From Halisarca cf. caerulea (Eukaryota > Porifera > Demospongiae > Chondrillida > Halisarcidae): DNA of 64,000 nt. Positions 37,193-50,600 of the stretch are shown in pieces. The notes beneath the pieces were generated by a model. The model was not told the origin of the DNA, searched no databases, and was given only the letters and a program-made list of their open reading frames with translations. A program made the position numbers and the translations under genes. Numbering within the stretch: position 1 is the first letter of the stretch; every line of letters starts with the position of its first letter. The DNA is taken from positions 1,326,001 to 1,390,000 of the forward strand of contig CAUJGJ010000093.1 in NCBI GenBank assembly GCA_963170055.1. The letters run 5' to 3'.

Positions 37193-38255
37193 CTTTAAAA
37201 TGTTAACGTTGCTAAATTTAATTTTATCATAAGAATAAAATTGTCAAAGTTGCAAATATCTTAAAAACTAACTTAGTAACTTTCATTTAAAGCAAATTTC
37301 AGCTTAAACAACTATTCCAATGTCTCTTTAAAATGTTAACGTTGCTAAATTTAATTTTATCATAAGAATAAAATTCCCAAAGTTGCAAATATCTTAAAAA
37401 CTGACTTAGTAACTTTCATTTAAAGCAAATTTCAGCTTAAACAACTATTCCAATGTCTCTTTAAAATGTTAACGTTGCTAAATTTGATTTTATCATAAGA
37501 ATAAAATTCCCAAAGTTGAAAATATCTTAAAACTGACTTAGTAACTTTCATTTAAAGCAAATATCAGCTTAAACAACTATTCCAATGTCTGTTTAAAATG
37601 TTAACGTTGCTAAATTTAATTTTATCATAAGAATAAAATTCCCAAAGTTGCAAATATCTTAAAAACTTACTTAGTAACTTTCATTTAAAGCAAATTTCAG
37701 CTTAAACAACTATTCCAATGTCTCTTTAAAATGCTAACGTTGCTAAATTTAATTTTATCATAAAAATAAAATTCACAAAGTTGCAAATATCTTAAAAACT
37801 GACTCAGTAACTTTCATTTAAAGCAAATATAAGCTTAAACAACTATTCCAATGTCTCTTTAAAATGTTAACGTTGCTAAATTTAATTTTATCATAAGAAT
37901 AAAATTCCCAAAGTTGAAAATATCTTAGAAACTGACTTAGTAACTTTCATTTAAAGGAAATTTCAGCTTAAACAACTATTCCAAAGTCTAGTTAAAATGG
38001 TAACGTTGCTAAATTTAATTTTATCATAAGAATAAAATTCCCAAAGTTGCAAATATCTTAAAAACTGACTTAGTAACTTTCATTTAAAGCAAATTTCAGC
38101 TTAAACAACTATTCCAATGTCTCTTTAAAATGTTAACGTTGCTAAATTTAATTTTATCATAAGAACAAAATTGTCAAAGTTGCAAATATCTTAAAAACTG
38201 ACTTAGTAACTTTCATTTAAAGCAAATTTCAGCTTAAACAACTATTCCAATGTCT
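37193..38255. repeat. Eight monomers between the two 15-monomer copies
   Basis: This spacer carries the ctaac unit, the short aaatttgatt plus atcttaaaactg unit (~37480-37530), cttac, cataaaaat with the private cacaaag (~37773), ctgactcag, ttagaaactg and tctagtt (ctag at 37988). This is the recurring order of the 16-34 kb region. It is the last place that order is seen in full. After it the array changes character. Confidence 0.75.
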
Positions 38256-40247
38256 CTTTAAAATGTTAACGTTGCTAAATTTAATTTTATCATTAGAACA
38301 AAATTGTCAAAGTTGCAAATATCTTAAAAACTGACTTAGTAACTTTCATTTAAAGCAAATTTCAGCTTAAACAACTATTCCAATGTCTCTTTAAAATGTT
38401 AACGTTGCTAAATTTAATTTTATCATAAGAACAAAATTGTCAAAGTTGCAAATATCTTAAAAACTGACTTAGTAACTTTCATTTAAAGCAAATTTCAGCT
38501 TAAACAACTATTCCAATGTCTCTTTAAAATGTTAACGTTGCTAAATTTAATTTTATCATAAGAACAAAATTGTCAAAGTTGAAAATATCTTAAAAACTGA
38601 CTTAGTAACTTTCATTTAATGCAAATTTCAGCTTAAACAACTATTCCAATGTCTCTTTAAAATGCTAACGTTGCTAAATTTAATTTTATCATAAGAATAA
38701 AGTTCCCAAAGTTGCAAATATCTTAAAAACTGACTTAGTAACTTTCATTTAAAGCAAATTTCAGCTTAAACAACTATTCCAATGTCTCTTTAAAATGTTA
38801 ACGTTGCTAAATTTAATTTTATCATAAGAATAAAATTGTCAAAGTTGCAAATATCTTAAAAACTGACTTAGTAACTTTCATTTAAAGCAAATTTCAGCTT
38901 AAACAAATATTCCAATGTCTCTTTAAAATGTTAACGTTGCTAAATTTAATTTTATCATAAGAATAAAATTGTCAAAGTTGCAAATATCTTAAAAACTGAC
39001 TTAGTAACTTTAATTTAAGCAAATTTCAGCTTAAACAACTATTCCAATGTCTCTTTAAAATGTTAACGTTGCTAAATTTAATTTTATCATAAGAACAAAA
39101 TTGTCAAAGTTGCAAATATCTTAAAAACTGACTTAGTAACTTTCATTTAATGCAAATTTCAGCTTAAACAACTATTCCAATGTCTCTTTAAAATGCTAAC
39201 GTTGCTAAATTTAATTTTATCATAAGAATAAAATTCCCAAAGTTGCAAATATCTTAAAAACTGACTTAGTAACTTTCATTTAAAGCAAATTTCAGCTTAA
39301 ACAACTATTCCAATGTCTCTTAAATGTTAACGTTGCTAAATTTAATTTTATCATAAGAATAAAATTGTCAAAGTTGCAAATATCTTAAAAACTGACTTAG
39401 TAACTTTCATTTAAAGCAAATTTCAGCTTAAACAACTATTCCAATGTCTCTTTAAAATGTTAACGTTGCTAAATTTAATTTTATCATAAGAACAAAATTG
39501 TCAAAGTTGCAAATATCTTAAAAACTGACTTAGTAACTTTCATTTAAAGCAAATTTCAGCTTAAACAACTATTCCAATGTCTCTTTAAAATGTTAACGTT
39601 GCTAAATTTAATTTTATCATAAGAACAAAATTGTCAAAGTTGCAAATATCTTAAAAACTGACTTAGTAACTTTCATTTAAAGCAAATTTCAGCTTAAACA
39701 ACTATTCCAATGTCTCTTTAAAATGTTAACGTTGCTAAATTTAATTTTATCATAAGAACAAAATTGTCAAAGTTGCAAATATCTTAAAAACTGACTTAGT
39801 AACTTTCATTTAAAGCAAATTTCAGCTTAAACAACTATTCCAATGTCTCTTTAAAATGTTAACGTTGCTAAATTTAATTTTATCATAAGAACAAAATTGT
39901 CAAAGTTGCAAATATCTTAAAAACTGACTTAGTAACTTTCATTTAAAGCAAATTTCAGCTTAAACAACTATTCCAATGTCTGTTTAAAATGTTAACGTTG
40001 CTAAATTTAATTTTATCATAAGAACAAAATTGTCAAAGTTGAAAATGTCTTAAAAACTGACTTAGTAACTTTCATTTAAAGCAAATTTCAGCTTAAACAA
40101 CTATTCCAATGTCTCTTTAAAATGCTAACGTTGCTCAATTTAATTTTATCATAAGAATAAAGTTCCCAAAGTTGCAAATATCTTAAAAACTGACTTAGTA
40201 ACTTTCATTTAAAGCAAATTTCAGCTTAAACAACTATTCCAATGTCT
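38256..40247. repeat. 15-monomer segment, right copy of 35201-37192
   Basis: This copy lies at an exact 3,055-bp offset from the left copy and is the same length. It carries all paired markers, including two rare ones, tgtctta and gttgctcaattt, which shows that both rare changes predate the duplication. Private changes are cattagaac near 38291 and acaaatatt near 38903. After 40247 the left copy continues with a ctaac unit but this copy continues with ctgac, so the match stops. From there the sequence follows the 1,460-bp inner period instead (aactttaatt at 39006 and 40466). Confidence 0.87.
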
Positions 40248-42107
40248 CTTTAAAATGTTAACGTTGCTAAATTTAATTTTATCATAAGAATAAAATTGTC
40301 AAAGTTGCAAATATCTTAAAAACTGACTTAGTAACTTTCATTTAAAGCAAATTTCAGCTTAAACAACTATTCCAATGTCTCTTTAAAATGTTAACGTTGC
40401 TAAATTTAATTTTATCATAAGAATAAAATTGTCAAAGTTGCAAATATCTTAAAAACTGACTTAGTAACTTTAATTTAAGCAAATTTCAGCTTAAACAACT
40501 ATTCCAATGTCTCTTTAAAATGTTAACGTTGCTAAATTTAATTTTATCATAAGAACAAAATTGTCAAAGTTGCAAATATCTTAAAAACTGACTTAGTAAC
40601 TTTCATTTAATGCAAATTTCAGCTTAAACAACTCTTCCAATGTCTCTTTAAAATGCTAACGTTGCTAAATCTAATTTTATCATAAGAATAAAATTCCCAA
40701 AGTTGCAAATATCTTAAAAACTGACTTAGTAACTTTCATTTAAAGCAAATTTCAGCTTAAACAACTATTCCAATGTCTCTTTAAAATGTTAACGTTGCTA
40801 AATTAAATTTTATCATAAGAATAAAATTGTCAAAGTTGCAAATATCTTAAAAACTGACTTAGTAACTTTCATTTAAAGCAAATTTCAGCTTAAACAACTA
40901 TTCCAATGTCTCTTTAAAATGTTAACGTTGCTAAATTTAATTTTATCATAAGAATACAATTCCCAAAGTTGCAAATATCTTAAAAACTGACTTAGTAACT
41001 TTCATTTAAAGCAAATTTCAGCTTAAACAACTATTCCAATGTCTCTTTAAAATGTTAACGTTGCTAAATTTAATTTTATCATAAGAATACAATTCCCAAA
41101 GTTGCAAATATCTTAAAAACTGACTTAGTAACTTTCATTTAAAGCAAATTTCAGCTTAAACAACTATTCCAATGTCTCTTTAAAATGTTAACGTTGCTAA
41201 ATTTAATTTTATCATAAGAATAAAATTGTCAAAGTTGCAAATATCTTAAAAACTGACTTAGTAACTTTCATTTAAAGCAAATTTCAGCTTAAACAACTAT
41301 TCCAATGTCTCTTTAAAATGTTAACGTTGCTAAATTTAATTTTATCATAAGAATAAAATTGTCAAAGTTGCAAATATCTTAAAAACTGACTTAGTAACTT
41401 TAATTTAAGCAAATTTCAGCTTAAACAACTATTCCAATGTCTCTTTAAAATGTTAACGTTGCTAAATTTAATTTTATCATAAGAACAAAATTGTCAAAGT
41501 TGCAAATATCTTAAAAACTGACTTAGTAACTTTCATTTAATGCAAATTTCAGCTTAAACAACTATTCCAATGTCTCTTTAAAATGCTAACGTTGCTAAAT
41601 CTAATTTTATCATAAGAATAAAATTCCCAAAGTTGCAAATATCTTAAAAACTGACTTAGTAACTTTCATTTAAAGCAAATTTCAGCTTAAACAACTATTC
41701 CAATGTCTCTTTAAAATGTTAACGTTGCTAAATTAAATTTTATCATAAGAATAAAATTGTCAAAGTTGCAAATATCTTAAAAACTGACTTAGTAACTTTC
41801 ATTTAAAGCAAATTTCAGCTTAAACAACTATTCCAATGTCTCTTTAAAATGTTAACGTTGCTAAATTTAATTTTATCATAAGAATAAAATTCCCAAAGTT
41901 GCAAATATCTTAAAAACTGACTTAGTAACTTTCATTTAAAGCAAATTTCAGCTTAAACAACTATTCCAATGTCTCTTTAAAATGTTAACGTTGCTAAATT
42001 TTATTTTATCATAAGAATAAAATTCCCAAAGTTGCAAATATCTTAAAAACTGACTTAGTAACTTTCATTTAATGCAAATTTCAGCTTAAACAACTATTCC
42101 AATGTCT
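40248..42107. repeat. HOR: 7-monomer unit (930 bp), two tandem copies
   Basis: Units 40248-41177 and 41178-42107 repeat at 930 bp (7 x 133 - 1). Paired markers are the short ttaatttaagc unit (aacttta at 40466 and 41396), aaatctaatt (change at 40671 and 41601) and aattaaattt (~40802 and ~41732). Differences: actcttcc only in the first copy (~40633), gaatacaatt twice in the first copy (40954, 41087) versus gaataaaatt in the second, and aaattttatttt near 42000. The aaatctaatt change is not seen elsewhere. Confidence 0.85.
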
Positions 42108-43435
42108 CTTTAAAATGTTAACGTTGCTAAATTTAATTTTATTATAAGAATAAAATTCCCAAAGTTGAAATTATCTTAAAAACTGACTTAGTATCTTTCA
42201 TTTAATGCAAATTTCAGCTTAAACAACTATTCCAATGTCTCTTTAAAATGCTAACGTTGCTAAATTTAATTTTATCATAAGAATAAAGTTCCCAAAGTTG
42301 CAAATATCTTAAAAAATGACTTAGTAACTTTCATTTAAAGCAAATTTCAGCTTAAACAACTATTCCAATGTCTCTTTAAAATGTTAACGTTGCTAAATTT
42401 AATTTTATCATAAGAATAAAATTGTCAAAGTTGCAAATATCTTAAAAACTGACTTAGTAACTTTCATTTAAAGCAAATTTCAGCTTAAACAACTATTCCA
42501 ATGTCTCTTTAAAATGTTAACGTTGCTAAATTTAATTTTATCATAAGAATAAAATTGTCAAAGTTGCAAATATCTTAAAAACTGACTTAGTAACTTTAAT
42601 TTAAGCAAATTTCAGCTTAAACAACTATTCCAATGTCTCTTTAAAATGTTAACGTTGCTAAATTTAATTTTATCATAGAATAAAATTGTCAAAGTTGCAA
42701 ATATCTTAAAAATTTACTTAGTAACTTTCATTTAAAGCAAATTTCAGCTTAAACAACTATTCCAATGTCTCTTTAAAATGTTAACGTTGCTAAATGTAAT
42801 TTTATCATAAGAATAAAATTGTCAAAGTTGCAAATATCTTAAAAACTGACTTAGTAACTTTCATTTAAAGCAAATTTCAGCTTAAACAACTATTCCAATG
42901 TCTCTTTAAAATGTTAACGTTGCTAAATTTAATTTTATCATAAGAATAAAATTCCCAAAGTTGCAAATATCTTAAAAACTGACTTAGTAACTTTCATTTA
43001 AAGCAAATTTCAGCTTAAACAACTATTCCAATGTCTCTTTAAAATGTTAACGTTGCTAAATTTAATTTTATCATAAGAATAAAATTGTCAAAGTTGCAAA
43101 TATCTTAAAAACTGACTTAGTAACTTTCATTTAATGCAAATTTCAGCTTAAACAACTATTCCAATGTCTCTTTAAAATGCTAACGTTGCTAAATTTAATT
43201 TTATCATAAGAATAAAATTCCCAAAGTTGCAAATATCTTAAAAACTGACTTAGTAACTTTCATTTAAAGCAAATTTCAGCTTATACAACTATTCCAATGT
43301 CTCTTTAAAATGTTAACGTTGCTAAATTTAATTTTATCATAAGAATAAAATTGTCAAAGTTGCAAATATCTTAAAAACTGACTTAGTAACTTTCATTTAA
43401 AGCAAATTTCAGCTTAAACAACTATTCCAATGTCT
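42108..43435. repeat. Ten more divergent monomers
   Basis: This stretch has a high density of private changes: attataag (~42144), gaaattatc (~42167), gtatctttc (~42191), aaaaaatgac (~42313), a short ttaatttaagc unit (~42597), the single-base deletion tcatagaa (42675), aaatttact (~42711) and tatacaac (~43283). It separates the 7-mer and 32-mer HOR blocks. Divergent units between homogeneous blocks are what one expects of older sequence not recently covered by duplication. Confidence 0.7.
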
Positions 43436-46400
43436 CTTTAAAATGTTAACGTTGCTAAATGTAATTTTATCATAAGAATAAAATTGTCAAAGTTGAAAAT
43501 ATCTTAAAAACTGACTTAGTAACTTTCATTTAAAGCAAATATCAACTTAAACAACTATTCCAATGTCTCTTTAAAATGTTAACGTTTCTAAATTTAATTT
43601 TATCATAAGAATAAAATTCCCAAAGTTGCAAATATCTTAAAAACTTACTTAGTAACTTTCATTTAATGCAAATTTCAGCTTAAACAACTATTCCAATGTC
43701 TCTTTAAAATGCTAACGTTGCTAAATTTAATTTTATCATAAGAACAAAATTGTCAAAAATGCAAATATCTTAAAAACTGACTTAGTAACTTTCATTTAAT
43801 GCAAATTTCAGCTTAAACAACTATTCCAATGTCTCTTTAAAAAGCTAACGTTGCTAAATTTAATTTTATCATAAGAATAAAATTCCCAAAGTTGCAAATA
43901 TCTTAAAAACTGACTTAGTGACTTTCATTTAAAGCAAATTTCAGCTTAAACAACTATTCCAATGTCTCTTTAAAATGTTAACGTTGCTAAATTAAATTTT
44001 ATCATAAGAATAAAATTCCCAAAGTTGCAAATATCTTAAAAACTGACTTAGTAACTTTCATTTAAAGCAAATTTCAGCTTAAACAACTATTCCAATGTCT
44101 CTTTAAAATGTTAACGTTGCTAAATTTAATTTTATCATAAGAATAAAATTGTCAAAGTTGCAAATATCTTAAAAACTGACTTAGTAACTTTCATTTAAAG
44201 CAAATTTCAGCTTAAACAACTATTCCAATGTCTCTTTAAAATGTTAACGTTGCTAAATTTAATTTTATCATAAGAATAAAATTCCCAAAGTTGCAAATAT
44301 CTTAAAAACTTACTTAGTAACTTTCATTTAAAGCAAATTTCAGCTTAAACAACTATTCCAATGTCTCTTTAAAATGTTAACGTTGCTAAATTTAATTTTA
44401 TCATAAGAATAAAATTGTCAAAAATGCAAATATCTTAAAAACTTACTTAGTAACTTTCATTTAATGCAAATTTCAGCTTAAACAACTATTCCAATGTCTC
44501 TTTAAAATGCTAACGTTGCTAAATTTAATTTTATCATAAGAACAAAATTGTCAAAAATGCAAATATCTTAAAAACTGACTTAGTAACTATCATTTAATGC
44601 AAATTTCAGCTTAAACAACTATTCCAATGTCTCTTTAAAATGCTAACGTTGCTAAATTTAATTTTATCATAAGAATAAAATTGTCAAAGTTGCAAATATC
44701 TTAAAAACTTACTTAGTAACTTTCATTTAATGCAAATTTCAGCTTAAACAACTATTCCAATGTCTCTTTAAAATGCTAACGTTGCTAAATTTAATTTTAT
44801 CATAAGAATAAAATTCCCAAAGTTGCAAATATCTTAAATACTGACTTAGTAACTTTCATTTAAAGCAAATTTCAGCTTAAACAACTATTCCAATGTCTCT
44901 TTAAAATGTTAACGTTGCTAAATTTAATTTTATCATAAGAATAAAATTGTCAAAGTTGAAAATATCTTAAAAACTGACTTAGTAACTTTCATTTAAAGCA
45001 AATATCAACTTAAACAACTATTCCAATGTCTCTTTAAAATGTTAACGTTTCTAAATTTAATTTTATCATAAGAATAAAATTCCCAAAGTTGCAAATATCT
45101 TAAAAACTTACTTAGTAACTTTCATTTAATGCAAATTTCAGCTTAAACAACTATTCCAATCTCTCTTTAAAATGCTAACGTTGCTAAATTTAATTTTATC
45201 ATAAGAACGAAATTGTCAAAAATGCAAATATCTTAAAAACTGACTTAGTAACTTTCATTTAATGCAAATTTCAGCTTAAACAACTATTCCAATGTCTCTT
45301 TAAAATGCTAACGTTGCTAAATTTAATTTTATCATAAGAATAAAATTCCCAAAGTTGCAAATATCTTAAAAACTGACTTAGTAACTTTCATTTAAAGCAA
45401 ATTTCAGCTTAAACAACTATTCCAATGTCTCTTTAAAATGTTAACGTTGCTAAATTTAATTTTATCATAAGAATAAAATTCCCAAAGTTGCAAATATCTT
45501 AAAAACTGACTTAGTAACTTTCATATAAAGCCAATTTCAGCTTAAACAACTATTCCAATGTCTCTTTAAAATGTTAACGTTGCTAAATTTAATTTTATCA
45601 TAAGAACAAAATTGTCAAAGTTGCAAATATCTTAAAAACTGACTTAGTAACTTTCATTTAATGCAAATTTCAGCTTAAACAACTATTCCAATGTCTCTTT
45701 AAAATGCTAACGTTGCTAAATTTAATTTTATCATAAGAATAAAATTCCCAAAGTTGTAAATATCTTAAAAACTGACTTAGTAACTTTCATTTAAAGCAAA
45801 TTTCAGCTTAAACAACTATTCCAATGTCTCTTTAAAATGTTAACGTTGCTAAATTTAATTTTATCATAAGAATAAAATTGTCAAAGTTGAAAATATCTTA
45901 AAAACTGACTTAGTAACTTTCATTTAAAGCAAATTTCAGCTTAAACAACTATTCCAATGTCTCTTTAAAATGTTAACGTTGCTAAATTTAATTTTATCAT
46001 AAGAATAAAATTGTCAAAGTTGCAAATATCTTAAAAACTGACTTAGTAACTTTCATTTAAAGCAAATTTCAGCTTAAACAACTATTCCAATGTCTCTTTA
46101 AAATGTTAACGTTGCTAAATTTAATTTTATCATAAGAATAAAATTCCCAAAGTTGCAAATATCTTAAAAACTTACTTAGTAACTTTCATTTAAAGCAAAT
46201 TTCAGCTTAAACAACTATTCCAATGTCTCTTTAAAATGTTAACGTTGCTAAATTTAATTTTATCATAAGAATAAAATTGTCAAAAATGCAAATATCTTAA
46301 AAACTTACTTAGTAACTTTCATTTAATGCAAATTTCAGCTTAAACAACTATTCCAATGTCTCTTTAAAATGCTAACGTTGCTAAATTTAATTTTATCATA

Positions 46401-47691
46401 AGAACAAAATTGTCAAAAATGCAAATATCTTAAAAACTGACTTAGTAACTTTCATTTAATGCAAATTTCAGCTTAAACAACTATTCCAATGTCTCTTTAA
46501 AATGCTAACGTTGCTAAATTTAATTTTATCATAAGAATAAAATTGTCAAAGTTGCAAATATCTTAAAAACTTACTTAGTAACTTTCATTTAATGCAAATT
46601 TCAGCTTAAACAACTATTCCAATGTCTCTTTAAAATGCTAACGTTGCTAAATTTAATTTTATCATAAGAATAAAATTCCCAAAGTTGCAAATATCTTAAA
46701 TACTGACTTAGTAACTTTCATTTAAAGCAAATTTCAGCTTAAACAACTATTCCAATGTCTCTTTAAAATGTTAACGTTGCTAAATTTAATTTTATCATAA
46801 GAATAAAATTGTCAAAGTTGAAAATATCTTAAAAACTGACTTAGTAACTTTCATTTAAAGCAAATATCAACTTAAACAACTATTCCAATGTCTCTTTAAA
46901 ATGTTAACGTTTCTAAATTTAATTTTATCATAAGAATAAAATTCCCAAAGTTGCAAATATCTTAAAAACTTACTTAGTAACTTTCATTTAATGCAAATTT
47001 CAGCTTAAACAACTATTCCAATCTCTCTTTAAAATGGTAACGTTGCTAAATTTAATTTTATCATAAGAACGAAATTGTCAAAAATGCAAATATCTTAAAA
47101 ACTGACTTAGTAACTTTCATTTAATGCAAATTTCAGCTTAAACAACTATTCCAATGTCTCTTTAAAATGCTAACGTTGCTAAATTTAATTTTATCATAAG
47201 AATAAAATTCCCAAAGTTGCAAATATCTTAAAAACTGACTTAGTAACTTTCATTTAAAGCAAATTTCAGCTTAAACAACTATTCCAATGTCTCTTTAAAA
47301 TGTTAACGTTGCTAAATTTAATTTTATCATAAGAATAAAATTCCCAAAGTTGCAAATATCTTAAAAACTGACTTAGTAACTTTCATATAAAGCCAATTTC
47401 AGCTTAAACAACTATTCCAATGTCTCTTTAAAATGTTAACGTTGCTAAATTTAATTTTATCATAAGAACAAAATTGTCAAAGTTGCAAATATCTTAAAAA
47501 CTGACTTAGTAACTTTCATTTAATGCAAATTTCAGCTTAAACAACTATTCCAATGTCTCTTTAAAATGCTAACGTTGCTAAATTTAATTTTATCATAAGA
47601 ATAAAATTCCCAAAGTTGTAAATATCTTAAAAACTGACTTAGTAACTTTCATTTAAAGCAAATTTCAGCTTAAACAACTATTCCAATGTCT
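43436..47691. repeat. HOR: 32-monomer unit (4,256 bp), copy 1
   Basis: This is the first of two tandem copies with a period of exactly 32 x 133 and no indels. It opens with an aaatgtaatt, gaaaatatc, caacttaaac unit. Markers and their partners: ttagtgact 43915/48171; tagtaactat 44581/48837; cttaaata 44833/49089; gaacga 45205/49461; ctctcttt 45161/49417; tgtaaa 45755/50011. Inside it, units from 44101 repeat from 45963 (14-monomer inner period, 1,862 bp), giving second partners for cttaaata (46695), ctctcttt (47023), gaacga (47067) and tgtaaa (47617). Confidence 0.93.
44101..47691. repeat. Nested 14-monomer repeat (1,862 bp) inside 32-mer copy 1
   Basis: Segment 44101-45962 is repeated by 45963-47691 (13 of its 14 units are present before the next 32-mer begins). 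The halves have private marks. The first has tagtaactat (44581); at the same place the second has tagtaacttt (46443). The first has gctaacg after ctctcttt, and the second has ggtaacg (~47036). The same two private marks appear in the corresponding halves of 32-mer copy 2, so the inner duplication is the older event. Confidence 0.9.
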
Positions 47692-50600
47692 CTTTAAAAT
47701 GTTAACGTTGCTAAATGTAATTTTATCATAAGAATAAAATTGTCAAAGTTGAAAATATCTTAAAAACTGACTTAGTAACTTTCATTTAAAGCAAATATCA
47801 ACTTAAACAACTATTCCAATGTCTCTTTAAAATGTTAACGTTTCTAAATTTAATTTTATCATAAGAATAAAATTCCCAAAGTTGCAAATATCTTAAAAAC
47901 TTACTTAGTAACTTTCATTTAATGCAAATTTCAGCTTAAACAACTATTCCAATGTCTCTTTAAAATGCTAACGTTGCTAAATTTAATTTTATCATAAGAA
48001 CAAAATTGTCAAAAATGCAAATATCTTAAAAACTGACTTAGTAACTTTCATTTAATGCAAATTTCAGCTTAAACAACTATTCCAATGTCTCTTTAAAAAG
48101 CTAACGTTGCTAAATTTAATTTTATCATAAGAATAAAATTCCCAAAGTTGCAAATATCTTAAAAACTGACTTAGTGACTTTCATTTAAAGCAAATTTCAG
48201 CTTAAACAACTATTCCAATGTCTCTTTAAAATGTTAACGTTGCTAAATTAAATTTTATCATAAGAATAAAATTCCCAAAGTTGCAAATATCTTAAAAACT
48301 GACTTAGTAACTTTCATTTAAAGCAAATTTCAGCTTAAACAACTATTCCAATGTCTCTTTAAAATGTTAACGTTGCTAAATTTAATTTTATCATAAGAAT
48401 AAAATTGTCAAAGTTGCAAATATCTTAAAAACTGACTTAGTAACTTTCATTTAAAGCAAATTTCAGCTTAAACAACTATTCCAATGTCTCTTTAAAATGT
48501 TAACGTTGCTAAATTTAATTTTATCATAAGAATAAAATTCCCAAAGTTGCAAATATCTTAAAAACTTACTTAGTAACTTTCATTTAAAGCAAATTTCAGC
48601 TTAAACAACTATTCCAATGTCTCTTTAAAATGTTAACGTTGCTAAATTTAATTTTATCATAAGAATAAAATTGTCAAAAATGCAAATATCTTAAAAACTT
48701 ACTTAGTAACTTTCATTTAATGCAAATTTCAGCTTAAACAACTATTCCAATGTCTCTTTAAAATGCTAACGTTGCTAAATTTAATTTTATCATAAGAACA
48801 AAATTGTCAAAAATGCAAATATCTTAAAAACTGACTTAGTAACTATCATTTAATGCAAATTTCAGCTTAAACAACTATTCCAATGTCTCTTTAAAATGCT
48901 AACGTTGCTAAATTTAATTTTATCATAAGAATAAAATTGTCAAAGTTGCAAATATCTTAAAAACTTACTTAGTAACTTTCATTTAATGCAAATTTCAGCT
49001 TAAACAACTATTCCAATGTCTCTTTAAAATGCTAACGTTGCTAAATTTAATTTTATCATAAGAATAAAATTCCCAAAGTTGCAAATATCTTAAATACTGA
49101 CTTAGTAACTTTCATTTAAAGCAAATTTCAGCTTAAACAACTATTCCAATGTCTCTTTAAAATGTTAACGTTGCTAAATTTAATTTTATCATAAGAATAA
49201 AATTGTCAAAGTTGAAAATATCTTAAAAACTGACTTAGTAACTTTCATTTAAAGCAAATATCAACTTAAACAACTATTCCAATGTCTCTTTAAAATGTTA
49301 ACGTTTCTAAATTTAATTTTATCATAAGAATAAAATTCCCAAAGTTGCAAATATCTTAAAAACTTACTTAGTAACTTTCATTTAATGCAAATTTCAGCTT
49401 AAACAACTATTCCAATCTCTCTTTAAAATGCTAACGTTGCTAAATTTAATTTTATCATAAGAACGAAATTGTCAAAAATGCAAATATCTTAAAAACTGAC
49501 TTAGTAACTTTCATTTAATGCAAATTTCAGCTTAAACAACTATTCCAATGTCTCTTTAAAATGCTAACGTTGCTAAATTTAATTTTATCATAAGAATAAA
49601 ATTCCCAAAGTTGCAAATATCTTAAAAACTGACTTAGTAACTTTCATTTAAAGCAAATTTCAGCTTAAACAACTATTCCAATGTCTCTTTAAAATGTTAA
49701 CGTTGCTAAATTTAATTTTATCATAAGAATAAAATTCCCAAAGTTGCAAATATCTTAAAAACTGACTTAGTAACTTTCATATAAAGCCAATTTCAGCTTA
49801 AACAACTATTCCAATGTCTCTTTAAAATGTTAACGTTGCTAAATTTAATTTTATCATAAGAACAAAATTGTCAAAGTTGCAAATATCTTAAAAACTGACT
49901 TAGTAACTTTCATTTAATGCAAATTTCAGCTTAAACAACTATTCCAATGTCTCTTTAAAATGCTAACGTTGCTAAATTTAATTTTATCATAAGAATAAAA
50001 TTCCCAAAGTTGTAAATATCTTAAAAACTGACTTAGTAACTTTCATTTAAAGCAAATTTCAGCTTAAACAACTATTCCAATGTCTCTTTAAAATGTTAAC
50101 GTTGCTAAATTTAATTTTATCATAAGAATAAAATTGTCAAAGTTGCAAATATCTTAAAAACTGACTTAGTAACTTTCATTTAAAGCAAATTTCAGCTTAA
50201 ACAACTATTCCAATGTCTCTTTAAAATGTTAACGTTGCTAAATTTAATTTTATCATAAGAATAAAATTGTCAAAGTTGCAAATATCTTAAAAACTGACTT
50301 AGTAACTTTCATTTAAAGCAAATTTCAGCTTAAACAACTATTCCAATGTCTCTTTAAAATGTTAACGTTGCTAAATTTAATTTTATCATAAGAATAAAAT
50401 TCCCAAAGTTGCAAATATCTTAAAAACTTACTTAGTAACTTTCATTTAAAGCAAATTTCAGCTTAAACAACTATTCCAATGTCTCTTTAAAATGTTAACG
50501 TTGCTAAATTTAATTTTATCATAAGAATAAAATTGTCAAAAATGCAAATATCTTAAAAACTTACTTAGTAACTTTCATTTAATGCAAATTTCAGCTTAAA

